Notes under the pieces: generated by a model
Told to the model about the DNA's origin: nothing
Databases searched by the model: none
Seen by the model: the letters and a program-made list of their open reading frames with translations, nothing else
In this document: positions 45,846 through 54,395 of the stretch, in pieces
How positions within the stretch are numbered: position 1 is the stretch's first letter
Layout: each line of letters opens with the position of its first letter
Position numbers and translations under genes: made by a program
Assembly: GCF_018333375.1 (NCBI RefSeq)
Contig: NZ_BORW01000018.1
Span: 1-64,000 of the forward strand
Length of the DNA stretch: 64,000 nt
Direction: 5' to 3'
Source: Paenibacillus cookii
GTDB taxonomy: Bacteria; Bacillota; Bacilli; Paenibacillales; Paenibacillaceae

Positions 45846-46136
45846 TTGATCCAAGTCGCCGCAGCCATCATCGAAAACGAGCAAGGACAAGTCCTCATCG
45901 CCAGAAAAAAGCCCGGCAAACCGCAGGCAGGCCTGTGGGAGTTCCCGGGAGGCAAGCTGGAGTCCGGAGAATCGCCAATCGACTGTCTGAAACGCGAGCT
46001 CCGAGAGGAAATGCAAATCACGATCGAGCCTTCATCCATCAAATCAACGCTGAAACAAGCATATGACAATCATGCTGACCTCAGAAACGCTGCGGAGCTG
46101 GAGGGTGGAAGGCCGAGGAGCGGGACAATGTGCTGA
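45846..46136 (+). pseudogene. Truncated Nudix hydrolase gene fused to foreign sequence
   Basis: Starts at TTG 45846 behind GGAGG. The first 66 residues are a MutT-like Nudix domain start with an intact box: GGKLESGESPIDCLKRELREE (Gly36, Glu42, Arg50-Glu51, Glu54-Glu55). MutT enzymes normally have about 130 residues and sanitise oxidised nucleotides. Here, after about residue 68, the sequence switches in frame to AYDNHADLRN, which belongs to a methyltransferase N-terminus, and the product stops after 96 residues. The Nudix C-terminal half is missing, so the enzyme is unlikely to fold fully. Confidence 0.7.
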
Positions 46137-46634
46137 ATGCGTTCCAGTCGAATGATGTGCACAGCGTTCTAGAAATCGGCGCGGGTCCGGGGCGGGACAG
46201 CTTGTTTTTTTTAAAAGCATGGGTTTGATGTCACAGCCGTAGACTTATCCGAAGAAATGGTCCGTTTATGCAAGCAAAAAGGGCTGAGAGCAAGGGTGAT
46301 GGACTTTTATCATCTGGATTTTGCGGATCGCTCCTTTGATGCGGTGTACGCCATGAATTGCTTGCTGCATGTGCCGAAAGCGCAGCTGCCCGGCGTGCTC
46401 GCGGAAATCAAACGCGTTTTGAAGCCCGGCGGATTGTTTTATTTAGGGCTTTATGGAGGGATGTCCACGGACGGCATTTGGGAGCAAGATACGTTTGAGC
46501 CGAAGCGATATTTTGCCATGTACCCGGATGAGGACATTCAATGGATCATCCAAATCTATTTTCAAATGGAAAACTTCCATACCCGTGATAGCGGCGAAGG
46601 AAGCCCTCATTTTCAAGGGATGACTCGACTATGA
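46049..46634 (+). pseudogene. Frameshifted SAM-dependent methyltransferase
   Basis: Three frames together give a class I methyltransferase: AYDNHADLRN at the Nudix junction, then EERDNVLNAFQSND and the SAM motif VLEIGAGPGRDSLFF in a second frame, then HGFDVTAVDLSEEMVRLC and motif IV/post-I segments (YAMNCLLHVPKAQLPGV, KPGGLFYLGLYGG) in a third. The protein end TRDSGEGSPHFQGMT looks natural. Frame breaks fall near 46110 and in the run of eight T and four A residues at 46205-46216. The gene has no own start, since the Nudix fragment is fused to its front. It is presumably dead. Confidence 0.75.
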
Positions 46635-46775
46635 TCATGACGAAGGCTTGTTTATCGTCGGCTTGTCCAACATATCGCTTTCGTCCTTCAAAATGGGCTT
46701 CGAATGGAATTTGGCCATGAATGAAAAATTCATTGGTATCACTGTCGTTAATTAGTAGCTACCCGATATTTCCCG

Positions 46776-46803
46776 CCTGAAAGGGCGGGGTTCTTATTTT
46801 CCA
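46776..46803 (+). terminator. Terminator upstream of the Wadjet operon
   Basis: CCCGCC pairs with GGCGGG around TGAAAG and is followed by GTTCTTATTTT. It isolates the operon from the broken genes to its left. Confidence 0.6.
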
Positions 46804-46875
46804 GATATCCTCCCGCCTCATTTCCTTCACTATGCTACAATTAAAATAAATTACATTTATAAAGGTTCGTTGTTT

Positions 46876-48246
46876 ATGATCATAAATCAATTTGAAGAAA
46901 TTAAAAAATTCATTGAAAAATACATCTTAAAGAAAGGCGAGCAGATCGAACCCGTTGGCCTGGATACGGCTGAAAGTATTACAGAAGGTAATCTTCATGA
47001 ATTAACTATCGTAAAAAGAACCGTTAAAACCTATCGAAAGACGGGGATGTTGATTGTTGCTGTTAGTTATGAGGATGAGTCACAGTTACCCTCAGAGAAA
47101 TTGCTTGAATGGAGCGTCGGAAGGAAAGCTGATCTTAAGGAAGATTCGAATACCTTCACTTGGTTAGAGCAGGGTTGGATTATGAAAGAGTATCGTTTCA
47201 AACAAGACGGCAGAACTGCGGAAAGAATCAGTTACCGTATGGGACTTCGTTTGTTTCAATATAAGCAGGGGGTTATTGACAATAAAAGAGAGGCTGAAGA
47301 CCGGCAGTGGTCTGAATTGCGGCAAGCGCTTAGGAACGAACTTGATATCCTTAAAACTCTTGAACCTGCTCATTCAGATACTTCTTCTTGGCTTCCGGAG
47401 CGAAAGGAAAATATAACGTCTTTAATTTCAGTGTTGGATGCGCTATTTCAACATCATCTCTTGGATGACTTCAGTTCTTCTCCTGAATTTCCGGCGAGTT
47501 GGACAAGAAAAAAACGCTTCGTGTTCATGCATTTCTTACAGGCTTTTATCCACTTGTCTGTTCGTAAGCAATTTTTTGACTGGAAAGAGATCGGAGCTTC
47601 CTATGAGCGGGGCATCGGGGGGTCTAAAACCTTTGATTCCCACAAGCAGGATTTTCTAGGTCTGGTCGAAACCTGGGCATCCTGTCCGTTACCTTTGCTA
47701 GGGTTGAATAGTCTTGGACAGATCACGCCTATTTATTTTACAGGTCCGATATCGGGCAGGTACTCGAATTATTTGGCTGGGCCCGTCTACGCTTTAACAG
47801 ACCTGGCTGTATATAAAGATGACTATTCGACCTCAGCCGGTACACTCTGGCTTGCGGAGAACAGAGCAATTCTGACCAGATTTGCAGCTGCAGAGGAATT
47901 TGTCCAAGACAGCGGCTTATTGGTTATCGGAGTAGACGGTCAACTCAGAAGCGCGCATGCCCGTCTGATTCGGCAGTTGCTTCAAGGAGATTCCATCCAG
48001 CAAGTGATCATATGGACTGATTATGATGAATCCGGTCTTGTCATTGCCAGTCATCTGACATCGGTTGTAAAAGGGGCGAGTAAAGAACGAATCACAATGA
48101 AATGGATATGCCATGATCACTCGATCCTGACCCGGTTTGAAGAATACGAGAATTATATGAACGAACTGCTGATGAATGGTGAGCGTACAGAACAAGAGCT
48201 GATTTTGGGGAGTGAGACAGATTGGAAGAAATGGATCGAATGCTGA
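46876..48246 (+). CDS. jetD: Wadjet JetD-like Toprim nuclease subunit
   Basis: 456-residue protein, first gene of the four-gene operon. The C-terminal third is a Toprim fold: a conserved acidic start in LWLAENRAILTRF, a strand GLLVIGVDGQLRSAHARLI and the acid pair in IIWTDYDESGLVIASHL (D-x-D-x-x-G). This is the layout of JetD, the nuclease that cuts circular DNA after the SMC complex has extruded it. The N-terminal 250 residues are charged and probably form the DNA-binding arm. The ATG at 46876 is favoured by AAAGG ten bases ahead. The next gene overlaps its end by 25 bases. Confidence 0.85.
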   Translation: MIINQFEEIKKFIEKYILKKGEQIEPVGLDTAESITEGNLHELTIVKRTVKTYRKTGMLIVAVSYEDESQLPSEKLLEWSVGRKADLKEDSNTFTWLEQGWIMKEYRFKQDGRTAERISYRMGLRLFQYKQGVIDNKREAEDRQWSELRQALRNELDILKTLEPAHSDTSSWLPERKENITSLISVLDALFQHHLLDDFSSSPEFPASWTRKKRFVFMHFLQAFIHLSVRKQFFDWKEIGASYERGIGGSKTFDSHKQDFLGLVETWASCPLPLLGLNSLGQITPIYFTGPISGRYSNYLAGPVYALTDLAVYKDDYSTSAGTLWLAENRAILTRFAAAEEFVQDSGLLVIGVDGQLRSAHARLIRQLLQGDSIQQVIIWTDYDESGLVIASHLTSVVKGASKERITMKWICHDHSILTRFEEYENYMNELLMNGERTEQELILGSETDWKKWIEC

Positions 48247-49643
48247 TCTCGGTATTCGACAAAGACGGAACGGTTCCCGAGCTATATCAATCGATGCGGG
48301 ATATCAGTTATCTTGCAGGTGTATTCAACGATCTCGGTACGCATCAATGGTTGACGCCGGGAGGGATATTCCGATTTCTGCGCATCATACAGCTTCTAAA
48401 TGAGGAAGCTTTGGGCCTGGCTGAGCCAATTGAAAATACAGATACATTATTCTATCGTTACAGAAATAAATACACAGATCCAAATCCTCCAACCCAAAAG
48501 CAGATGGAGCAAATCATCAATATTTTGGTGAAATACAACTGGTTATCCAAACAGTCTAGGCAGATCAAGCTGCGCGATGCAGGGAAACGGATGATGGATG
48601 CTTTGGTGCGGCTTGCCAATGACTCATTGGCCTATTATATGCACGACGAGATTGGACGTTCTTTGTTTCAAGCAAGGCGAGACGCAGAAATCAGCGAAGC
48701 CTACGATGATCATGGCATTTCCGGCGGGAACAAGATTGCCAGCATGATTCGTAATGTCGAGAATGCCATCCAGTTGCTCAAAGAACGAGAGCTTGAAATG
48801 CTGGCCGATCGTAATGCATTGCCACAGTTAGAGCTGATTCACGAGTTGATGAAGGAGCTGCAGGGCAAGCTGGAGGAGCGTTACCGGCAATTTCAGACGT
48901 TGGAAGATAGTCTGGTGTTGACTACTTTGATGCAAAAGGGAACCTCTGTATTAGCGGAAGGCACAAGTCTTAGTCTTGGGATGACGAATAAATATTTAAA
49001 ATTTGCCACGATGCGGGAAACAGTGCTTTCATCTTATATTCAGCCTGAGAAGGTACGTGAATTCATTATCAAAATGTATAATCCGCCTGTTGATTCTGAC
49101 ATTCCAAATCCTTACCAAATGCTAAGCTTCATGGAACAGGATCAGTACGAGGGCGAGGCATTGGATGGGCTATGGATTCCAATCAAGTTTGCAGCTCCTA
49201 TTTCTGCGGCTGATATTTCGGATTCGGTTCATTACTTGGAGAACTATGAGCCCAAGGTGAAACCTCTGGAAGAAGAGGGAGAAATGATCGAATACAAACT
49301 TGAGCAAATTTCTGCAGATGAGCTGCAGCAGTATATAGGAGACACCACCTGGCTGATGACGAAATCCATGATCCGCACCGAAGAGGTCGAACAATATCTC
49401 GATCAATATGATGAGGCGGGGATGGAGCAAATCATGATCGAAGCCGCGGGCCCGCGCTGGTCAGACGCCATCAATTCCTTGGCGGCTATTTCAGCTCTTA
49501 TTGGCAACGACAAGGTTTGGATGAATAGAGCTGGATCAGAACTTCAGCAGTGGCCCGACAAGGTCTGGAATTGGATCAATCCGAAGGATCGGGAATGGAC
49601 GATTAAAAAAAGAAAGCCGGGAGATTTGCATGATGAATCATGA
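48222..49643 (+). CDS. jetA: Wadjet JetA-like kleisin subunit
   Basis: 473-residue mostly helical protein. The middle has long amphipathic helices (ERELEMLADRNALPQLELI, LMKELQGKLEERYRQFQTLED), and both ends look like winged-helix modules. In Wadjet, JetA is the MukF-like kleisin that bridges the two SMC heads. The assignment rests mainly on operon position and size, helped by the DUF5716-like look of the C-terminal part, which I cannot verify. The TTG at 48222 is nearest to the GGGGAGTG site; ATGs at 48231 and 48240 are alternatives. It overlaps the upstream gene by 25 and the downstream gene by 14 bases. Confidence 0.75.
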   Translation: MEEMDRMLISVFDKDGTVPELYQSMRDISYLAGVFNDLGTHQWLTPGGIFRFLRIIQLLNEEALGLAEPIENTDTLFYRYRNKYTDPNPPTQKQMEQIINILVKYNWLSKQSRQIKLRDAGKRMMDALVRLANDSLAYYMHDEIGRSLFQARRDAEISEAYDDHGISGGNKIASMIRNVENAIQLLKERELEMLADRNALPQLELIHELMKELQGKLEERYRQFQTLEDSLVLTTLMQKGTSVLAEGTSLSLGMTNKYLKFATMRETVLSSYIQPEKVREFIIKMYNPPVDSDIPNPYQMLSFMEQDQYEGEALDGLWIPIKFAAPISAADISDSVHYLENYEPKVKPLEEEGEMIEYKLEQISADELQQYIGDTTWLMTKSMIRTEEVEQYLDQYDEAGMEQIMIEAAGPRWSDAINSLAAISALIGNDKVWMNRAGSELQQWPDKVWNWINPKDREWTIKKRKPGDLHDES

Positions 49644-50349
49644 GGAAATGAGGAAACAGAAGGAAGATCGGGTAGAGCCTGCGGAGAATCAGGCGGCAGA
49701 GAGTCACACATTGCAGGCTTTACAGGGATTAAAGGGAGTTCTGACACCGCAGGAAGAGCTGGTATTTATGAATATTTTGTTCTCCTCATCTGCAACTTTG
49801 CGAGGGGGCAACTTTGGTTTGTCCAGAAAGGAAGCCGAGAAACAATTGGGCACTGCAAGTGATAATGATGCTCTTGATTCTTACATTATTAGGGTTAACC
49901 AGGCAGTAGGGAGATATTTCAAATTGATCTATGACGACCGACGGGATCAACTGATTGTTATGATGAGGGTTCCTGCTAGAACTGCAAGAACCACTTTGTC
50001 TGAAGAAAGTCTGGCGCTGCTGCTATATATCTTTTATCAGCAAGAGGTGCTGCAGCATGAGTACACCCTGTTTGATCAGCTGCTGCATGCACTTGGACAT
50101 GAAACGACGAAAGCCAATCAGAAGCTGCTGAATAATCTGGATGCACTAAAAAAAATCGGAGCCATTGAGGAATATAGCGACAATGAATTTTCGAATGAAC
50201 GAGCATATCAGTTGACGGCTATCGGAGCAAATCTTTTCTCGGATTCATTCCTACGGCGAACAGCTGAATTTAGTCAGTCCAATCAGCTGAGCAAAGAGGA
50301 AGTGCTCAAGTTCTTCAGACGTTACAATTTACACACCGGAGGGGAATAA
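49630..50349 (+). CDS. jetB: Wadjet JetB-like KITE subunit
   Basis: 239-residue protein with tandem winged-helix character: a helix-rich start (QALQGLKGVLTPQEELVFMN) and a second module (EVLQHEYTLFDQLLHALGHE, NLDALKKIGAIEEYSDNEF). JetB is the MukE-like accessory unit that binds the kleisin and DNA in the Wadjet complex. The start is ATG 49630, inside the end of jetA, with GGGAGA upstream. The stop lies one base before jetC. The call depends on context more than on a unique motif. Confidence 0.75.
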   Translation: MMNHEEMRKQKEDRVEPAENQAAESHTLQALQGLKGVLTPQEELVFMNILFSSSATLRGGNFGLSRKEAEKQLGTASDNDALDSYIIRVNQAVGRYFKLIYDDRRDQLIVMMRVPARTARTTLSEESLALLLYIFYQQEVLQHEYTLFDQLLHALGHETTKANQKLLNNLDALKKIGAIEEYSDNEFSNERAYQLTAIGANLFSDSFLRRTAEFSQSNQLSKEEVLKFFRRYNLHTGGE

Positions 50350-50350
50350 G

Positions 50351-53300
50351 ATGATTCCATGGAAGCTAACCTTTTCAGGCATTCGAGATTATGATCCTGC
50401 TTATCTGGATTTGTCCGGTCATACGGATCATATTATGGTCACCGGTCCCAATGGAGCAGGAAAATCGACGATTACGTACTGTATGGGTGCTGTCCTCTAC
50501 TCCTCTAAAGTAGAAGTTGAAGGGCTGAAATCACGAAATTTACCTCCCGATGAAACTTGGAGAGCACGTATTGCGCTGCTGTTTTTGAATGAAGGATCGA
50601 TGAAAATCGACGCTCCGCGCTATATCGAATTTACGCTGCTGATCAAACAGGAGCCCGGTGAGCCGATCAAGAAGGAATTTATTATCGAAGCAGGTGATGA
50701 ACAAGATCATTATACAGATAGAAAGCATTATACTTCAGGAGATCGGGAAAACAGCTTTACCAAGTATAAAAGAGACTTGCAATATGTCTATAGAATTGAC
50801 CCTGACCTGTTTTATTTAATCTGGTACCAGCAGGAAGTAAACCAATTTGCGACGATGTCGCCGGAAGAACGATTCCGTATTTTTAGCGAAATGCATGGCA
50901 TTACGGATGCGCAGAGAAATTGGGAAGAAAGCATGGTCAAGTTGAAGGAAACACGGGAATCATTGTCTATGGCACAGACGAGACTGGCCGGTACGAAGCA
51001 AAATTTAAAGATTATGAAGTCTGAACTGGATCGATATGAGCTAAACCGCAAAAGGCTTCGAGATGGCGGAATACTGCGCTCCGTATCGCTGCTTCGTCTT
51101 GAGAAATATTTCAAGCAGGAAAGGGCTATGTATCTCGGACAGGCAGAGCAGCTGTTAATAGACCAAGAGGAACAACTGGAAAAAGAGAATGTATTGATCG
51201 AAGAAAAACAGAATCTTGATGCTCAGCGGATCCGATGTGATGAAGATAAGGAGCGTGTTGCCGGAGAGATCTCTGATCTCGAACAGAAGCTTCAGAACTT
51301 GCAAGAGGACAGGGATGTGCTTAAGACAGAGATTGCTGGACTGAAGCAGGAGCTTGCCATGCTCGAGGAAGAAAGAAAGTATATTCAGCGAACAGAAGCT
51401 CAGGTGAGTAAAGGGCTGGAGGACGTTTATAGAAGATTGGCTGAACTGACAGAGCAGGAACAAAGCAACACGGAACAAGTTTCACAAGTCGGGCTAAGCC
51501 TTACCGACCTTCGGAACAGATCAAGCGAGCTTAAGGCGGCTCTTGAACAGGATGAGAAGGAAGAATCCTTGCACCGTGATATTTTAAGTCAGCATTCTTC
51601 CAGTCATGAGGTACAGCTTGAAATGAATCGACTCGAGGAGAAGATCAGGAAAGGCAGAAACCACGGTTATGACCTTGATCGGGAATTGAAAGTGCTGGAG
51701 AGGGAATTAGAAAACTTGCGGATGGATCGGAATATCTCGGTCAGGCAGCAAGCATCGCTTCAATATTTTCAGAGGCTGGGCAGAAAGGCGTATACGCTGA
51801 GTGACTTGATTGAACTGGATGAGGCGGCACATCCAAAGTATGAGGATTCATTTAATACGATCAAATATACGATTTTTTTCGGCGGAAGCGTTGACGGGAT
51901 CAAACCTCCGAACGACTTGTATCATGTCTCTTTGCATTCGGTTGTTCCAGATCGCTCGGTTACTGTTTTGCCGGCGCTTCATCTCAAGGTAAAACGTGAT
52001 TTGTCTGAGGAGATGACGAATGACGCCAGCAAGGCGCTCTGGTGGGTAGAACAGTTCTTTCTGCAGAATTCGGTCCGAATCGAGGAGGAAGTGCTTCGGG
52101 ATGCTGCCGGACTTCGGGGGAACCAGGAGCAGCCGCGGTATATTCTAAGTGCACGAGCACTTGAGGTTCGTCAAAAACAAGTCGAGTCCAATATAACCAA
52201 ACTTTCCACAGAACTGGAACAGATCTATCAGTTGGTCGAGGAAGATACACAGAAAAGTCAGATTCTGGGGGGGATCATTCAGCAGGTTCGTATGGCTGAA
52301 GCTTTTATGACGAGACAACACGAGCGAATGCAGCGTCAGGAACAGTTAAAGCTGATGACTCTAAAGTTGTCCAAGTTGGAAGAAGAGCAGAATCATTTAT
52401 CGCAACTGTTTCGGGAATTGGTGCGAGTCCGGGCCAAGCTTGAAAATGAGCAGGAAAGTTTAGAACGAGAAGCGGCATTTTATGAGAAGCTAGGTGCGCA
52501 GAGGGAACAATTTGAGCAGCTGCATGACAAAGAAGCCCAGCTTCAGTCATTGGAAAGTGAAACGCAGGAGAAAGAAGATGAATTACAGACATTAGAAGAC
52601 CGTTTGGAGCAACTGGAGAAGAAAGGAAGAAAGCTGGACCGGGAGATTGGCGATGTAGGGCATCGACTGCAGCTTACGAAGCAGCTGGTGAATCAACTTC
52701 ACAATCAACACCACAAAGCGGAAGAAGGAAAGCAGAACGCGGAATCAGAAATGACGGTACTCGCTAGGAAGATTGAAGACATGAAGGGAATAGTGCCTGA
52801 AATCTTTAACGAGGCTAAACAAATTTATGCGGAGAAATATGCCAAGGAAGAGAAACCGGCAATTAGGGCGCTTCGGACAGATGCGGAAAAAGGGGAAGTT
52901 ACCTTTGAAGAAGCAAGAAAAGAAGAAGTAGATCCTGCGGCTCCTGAAAATTACCGAATTGCCAAGGAAAACTATGAGCAACTGGAGGATGAATATAAGC
53001 GGACCAAAATTCTGCTGGAGGCGGATGAGCAGCGGACGGTCGAATTGCAGGATCTTTTGGAAACAACGATTAGCATGCGCGTAAGCGAAATTCAGCAAAA
53101 ATTCAGGTCCTATATGTCTTTGTTTCAATTTGAGGGCCAGGTAGACTGGGATTCTCATGAGGACAAGCAGGGAAGAACTCACTTCCATTTGTATATTAGA
53201 GCTCGAAAAGAAGGACACCGGGGCAAGCTGGAGGATGTGAGCATCAAAGCGCGCGGCGGAAGGGTAGGTAAAGGTGTATCCGGAGGAGAGGAATCGCTGA

Positions 53301-53596
53301 GTTCCTTGCTGTTTGCGCTCTCCCTTTTGCAGAATTTACAGTCGAGTCCCGGATTTATCGTGCTTGACGAATTTGACAGCGCACTGGATGAGCAGCGCAA
53401 AAATATGGTCTTTGACCTTTATGTTCGCGAACTTAAACGAAAAATGATCATCCTAACTCCTAAATCGCATGAGCCAAGCTATTTCGAGCGATTTAACAAG
53501 GCTTATGTCGTGTATCATAATCCGCTAATTCCACAGAGTCAGGTCATTGGATTGAAAAAGAAGGAGCAAACGAACCTTCAAGTGGGAAACGCATAA
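50351..53596 (+). CDS. jetC: Wadjet JetC-like SMC ATPase
   Basis: 1081-residue SMC-family ATPase. The Walker A motif GPNGAGKST is at residues 32-40. Then comes a long coiled coil, repeated Glu/Gln/Leu-rich heptads from about 180 to 450, and a hinge-like globular part at about 490-600 (YSLSDLIELDEAAHPKYED to VKRDLSEEMTN). A second coil runs to about 900. The signature VSGGEESLSSLL follows at 976-987 and Walker B FIVLDEFD at 1002-1009. This MukB/Rad50-like head-hinge-coil order fits JetC, the motor that extrudes plasmid DNA. The ribosome binding site GGAGGGG is strong. The gene is markedly AT-richer than the genes on its flanks. Confidence 0.88.
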   Translation: MIPWKLTFSGIRDYDPAYLDLSGHTDHIMVTGPNGAGKSTITYCMGAVLYSSKVEVEGLKSRNLPPDETWRARIALLFLNEGSMKIDAPRYIEFTLLIKQEPGEPIKKEFIIEAGDEQDHYTDRKHYTSGDRENSFTKYKRDLQYVYRIDPDLFYLIWYQQEVNQFATMSPEERFRIFSEMHGITDAQRNWEESMVKLKETRESLSMAQTRLAGTKQNLKIMKSELDRYELNRKRLRDGGILRSVSLLRLEKYFKQERAMYLGQAEQLLIDQEEQLEKENVLIEEKQNLDAQRIRCDEDKERVAGEISDLEQKLQNLQEDRDVLKTEIAGLKQELAMLEEERKYIQRTEAQVSKGLEDVYRRLAELTEQEQSNTEQVSQVGLSLTDLRNRSSELKAALEQDEKEESLHRDILSQHSSSHEVQLEMNRLEEKIRKGRNHGYDLDRELKVLERELENLRMDRNISVRQQASLQYFQRLGRKAYTLSDLIELDEAAHPKYEDSFNTIKYTIFFGGSVDGIKPPNDLYHVSLHSVVPDRSVTVLPALHLKVKRDLSEEMTNDASKALWWVEQFFLQNSVRIEEEVLRDAAGLRGNQEQPRYILSARALEVRQKQVESNITKLSTELEQIYQLVEEDTQKSQILGGIIQQVRMAEAFMTRQHERMQRQEQLKLMTLKLSKLEEEQNHLSQLFRELVRVRAKLENEQESLEREAAFYEKLGAQREQFEQLHDKEAQLQSLESETQEKEDELQTLEDRLEQLEKKGRKLDREIGDVGHRLQLTKQLVNQLHNQHHKAEEGKQNAESEMTVLARKIEDMKGIVPEIFNEAKQIYAEKYAKEEKPAIRALRTDAEKGEVTFEEARKEEVDPAAPENYRIAKENYEQLEDEYKRTKILLEADEQRTVELQDLLETTISMRVSEIQQKFRSYMSLFQFEGQVDWDSHEDKQGRTHFHLYIRARKEGHRGKLEDVSIKARGGRVGKGVSGGEESLSSLLFALSLLQNLQSSPGFIVLDEFDSALDEQRKNMVFDLYVRELKRKMIILTPKSHEPSYFERFNKAYVVYHNPLIPQSQVIGLKKKEQTNLQVGNA

Positions 53597-53620
53597 CTCA
53601 TAAAGGCAAGGGACCAAAAT

Positions 53621-53660
53621 TTGACTTTTAGCCATATTGGGTATATACTTTGTATATACA
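53621..53660 (+). promoter_or_regulatory. mazEF promoter with overlapping self-symmetric operator
   Basis: TTGACT (53621-53626), 17 bases, TATACT (53644-53649) is close to a perfect sigma-A promoter. Its -10 lies inside GTATATAC (53641-53648), which is repeated after TTT as GTATATAC (53652-53659). Each copy is palindromic, so MazE or MazEF binding here would block the polymerase. Confidence 0.75.
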
Positions 53661-53678
53661 TTTTCAGGGGGCGGTTCC

Positions 53679-53909
53679 ATGTTTCATGTGCAAAAGTGGG
53701 GCAATAGTCTAGGCATTCGCATCCCGAAATCCCTTGCTTTGAAGGTTGGGCTGGAGGAAGGGTCGGAGATCGATCTTGATGTGGAAAACGGCCACTTGGT
53801 TATCAAGCCGAAGTCCACTACACTGGAGGAGCTTCTTACTCAAGTTACACCTGAGAACCTTCATGAAGAGGTGTCAACAGGCGGGCCGGAAGGTCGGGAA
53901 GCATGGTAA
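53679..53909 (+). CDS. mazE: MazE-type antitoxin (AbrB/SpoVT fold)
   Basis: 76-residue antitoxin. The N-terminus MFHVQKWGNSLGIRIPKSLA and the stretch GSEIDLDVENGHLVIKPK form the swapped-hairpin DNA-binding fold of MazE. The tail (ELLTQVTPENLHEEVST) is the acidic flexible part that wraps and inhibits the toxin. Start ATG 53679 follows GGGGGCGG; an in-frame ATG at 53637 lies inside the promoter. The toxin gene overlaps its end by seven bases, as usual for translationally linked pairs. Confidence 0.93.
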   Translation: MFHVQKWGNSLGIRIPKSLALKVGLEEGSEIDLDVENGHLVIKPKSTTLEELLTQVTPENLHEEVSTGGPEGREAW

Positions 53910-54244
53910 AAACCGAATATATACCGGATCGCGGCGACTTGGTTTGGTTGCAGTTCAACCCGCAGGCGGGGCATGAACAGGCAGGCAGGCGTCCGGCACT
54001 AGTGGTTTCTCCTGCAGCTTATAATGGAAAGGTTGGACTTTCCTTGTTATGTCCGATAACCTCAAGGAGAAAAAGCTACCCCTTTGAAGTTATTATTCCG
54101 CAAGATTTGCCGATTGATGGAGTAATCCTTGCCGATCAGGTTAAGAGCCTTGACTGGCAGTCCCGTCAAGCGATGTTCATCTGCAAAGTTCCGCCCAAAA
54201 TCCTCTCCGAAGTTATTTCAAAACTGAGCTTGCTAATCCTCTGA
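53903..54244 (+). CDS. mazF: MazF-type mRNA interferase toxin
   Basis: 113-residue toxin of the CcdB/MazF fold. The conserved first strand block is YIPDRGDLVWLQFNPQAGHEQ, with the catalytic Arg in GRRPALVVSP. The C-terminal block DGVILADQVKSLDWQ is also diagnostic and supplies the active Thr/Ser environment. It cleaves RNA at short sequence motifs when freed from MazE. The gene starts inside the antitoxin stop (ATGGTAA). It lies 300 bases after the Wadjet operon, under its own promoter. Confidence 0.93.
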   Translation: MVKTEYIPDRGDLVWLQFNPQAGHEQAGRRPALVVSPAAYNGKVGLSLLCPITSRRKSYPFEVIIPQDLPIDGVILADQVKSLDWQSRQAMFICKVPPKILSEVISKLSLLIL

Positions 54245-54259
54245 CAAAATAATGCTTCC

Positions 54260-54348
54260 GAGACCTTGGGCAAGACCCCATTTAGTGGACAACGAAAAAA
54301 ACTCCAGGATACAAGCTGGCTTCGGTATTCTACCGGCGTCAGCTTGTT
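54260..54348 (-). mobile_element. Remnant of an IS3-family transposase, C-terminal end
   Basis: On the minus strand the sequence reads NKLTPVEYRSQLVS, the typical final block of IS3/IS150-type transposases (N-x-L-T-P-x-x-Y-R). It runs on into a terminal-inverted-repeat-like stretch, CCCATTTAGTGGACAAC on the plus strand at about 54276-54292. Only about 90 bases are left; the rest of the transposase is missing. Confidence 0.6.
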
Positions 54349-54395
54349 TATGATCGTGCTGCTCGTCATGCTGGACCGGGGACTGGACGAGTGGT

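Noticed and set aside
41236-46875. cas genes hidden between the CRISPR array and the Wadjet operon
   Set aside because: Every substantial frame there is accounted for by DoxX, TetR, flippase, amidase, Nudix and methyltransferase sequence; none has Cas motifs.
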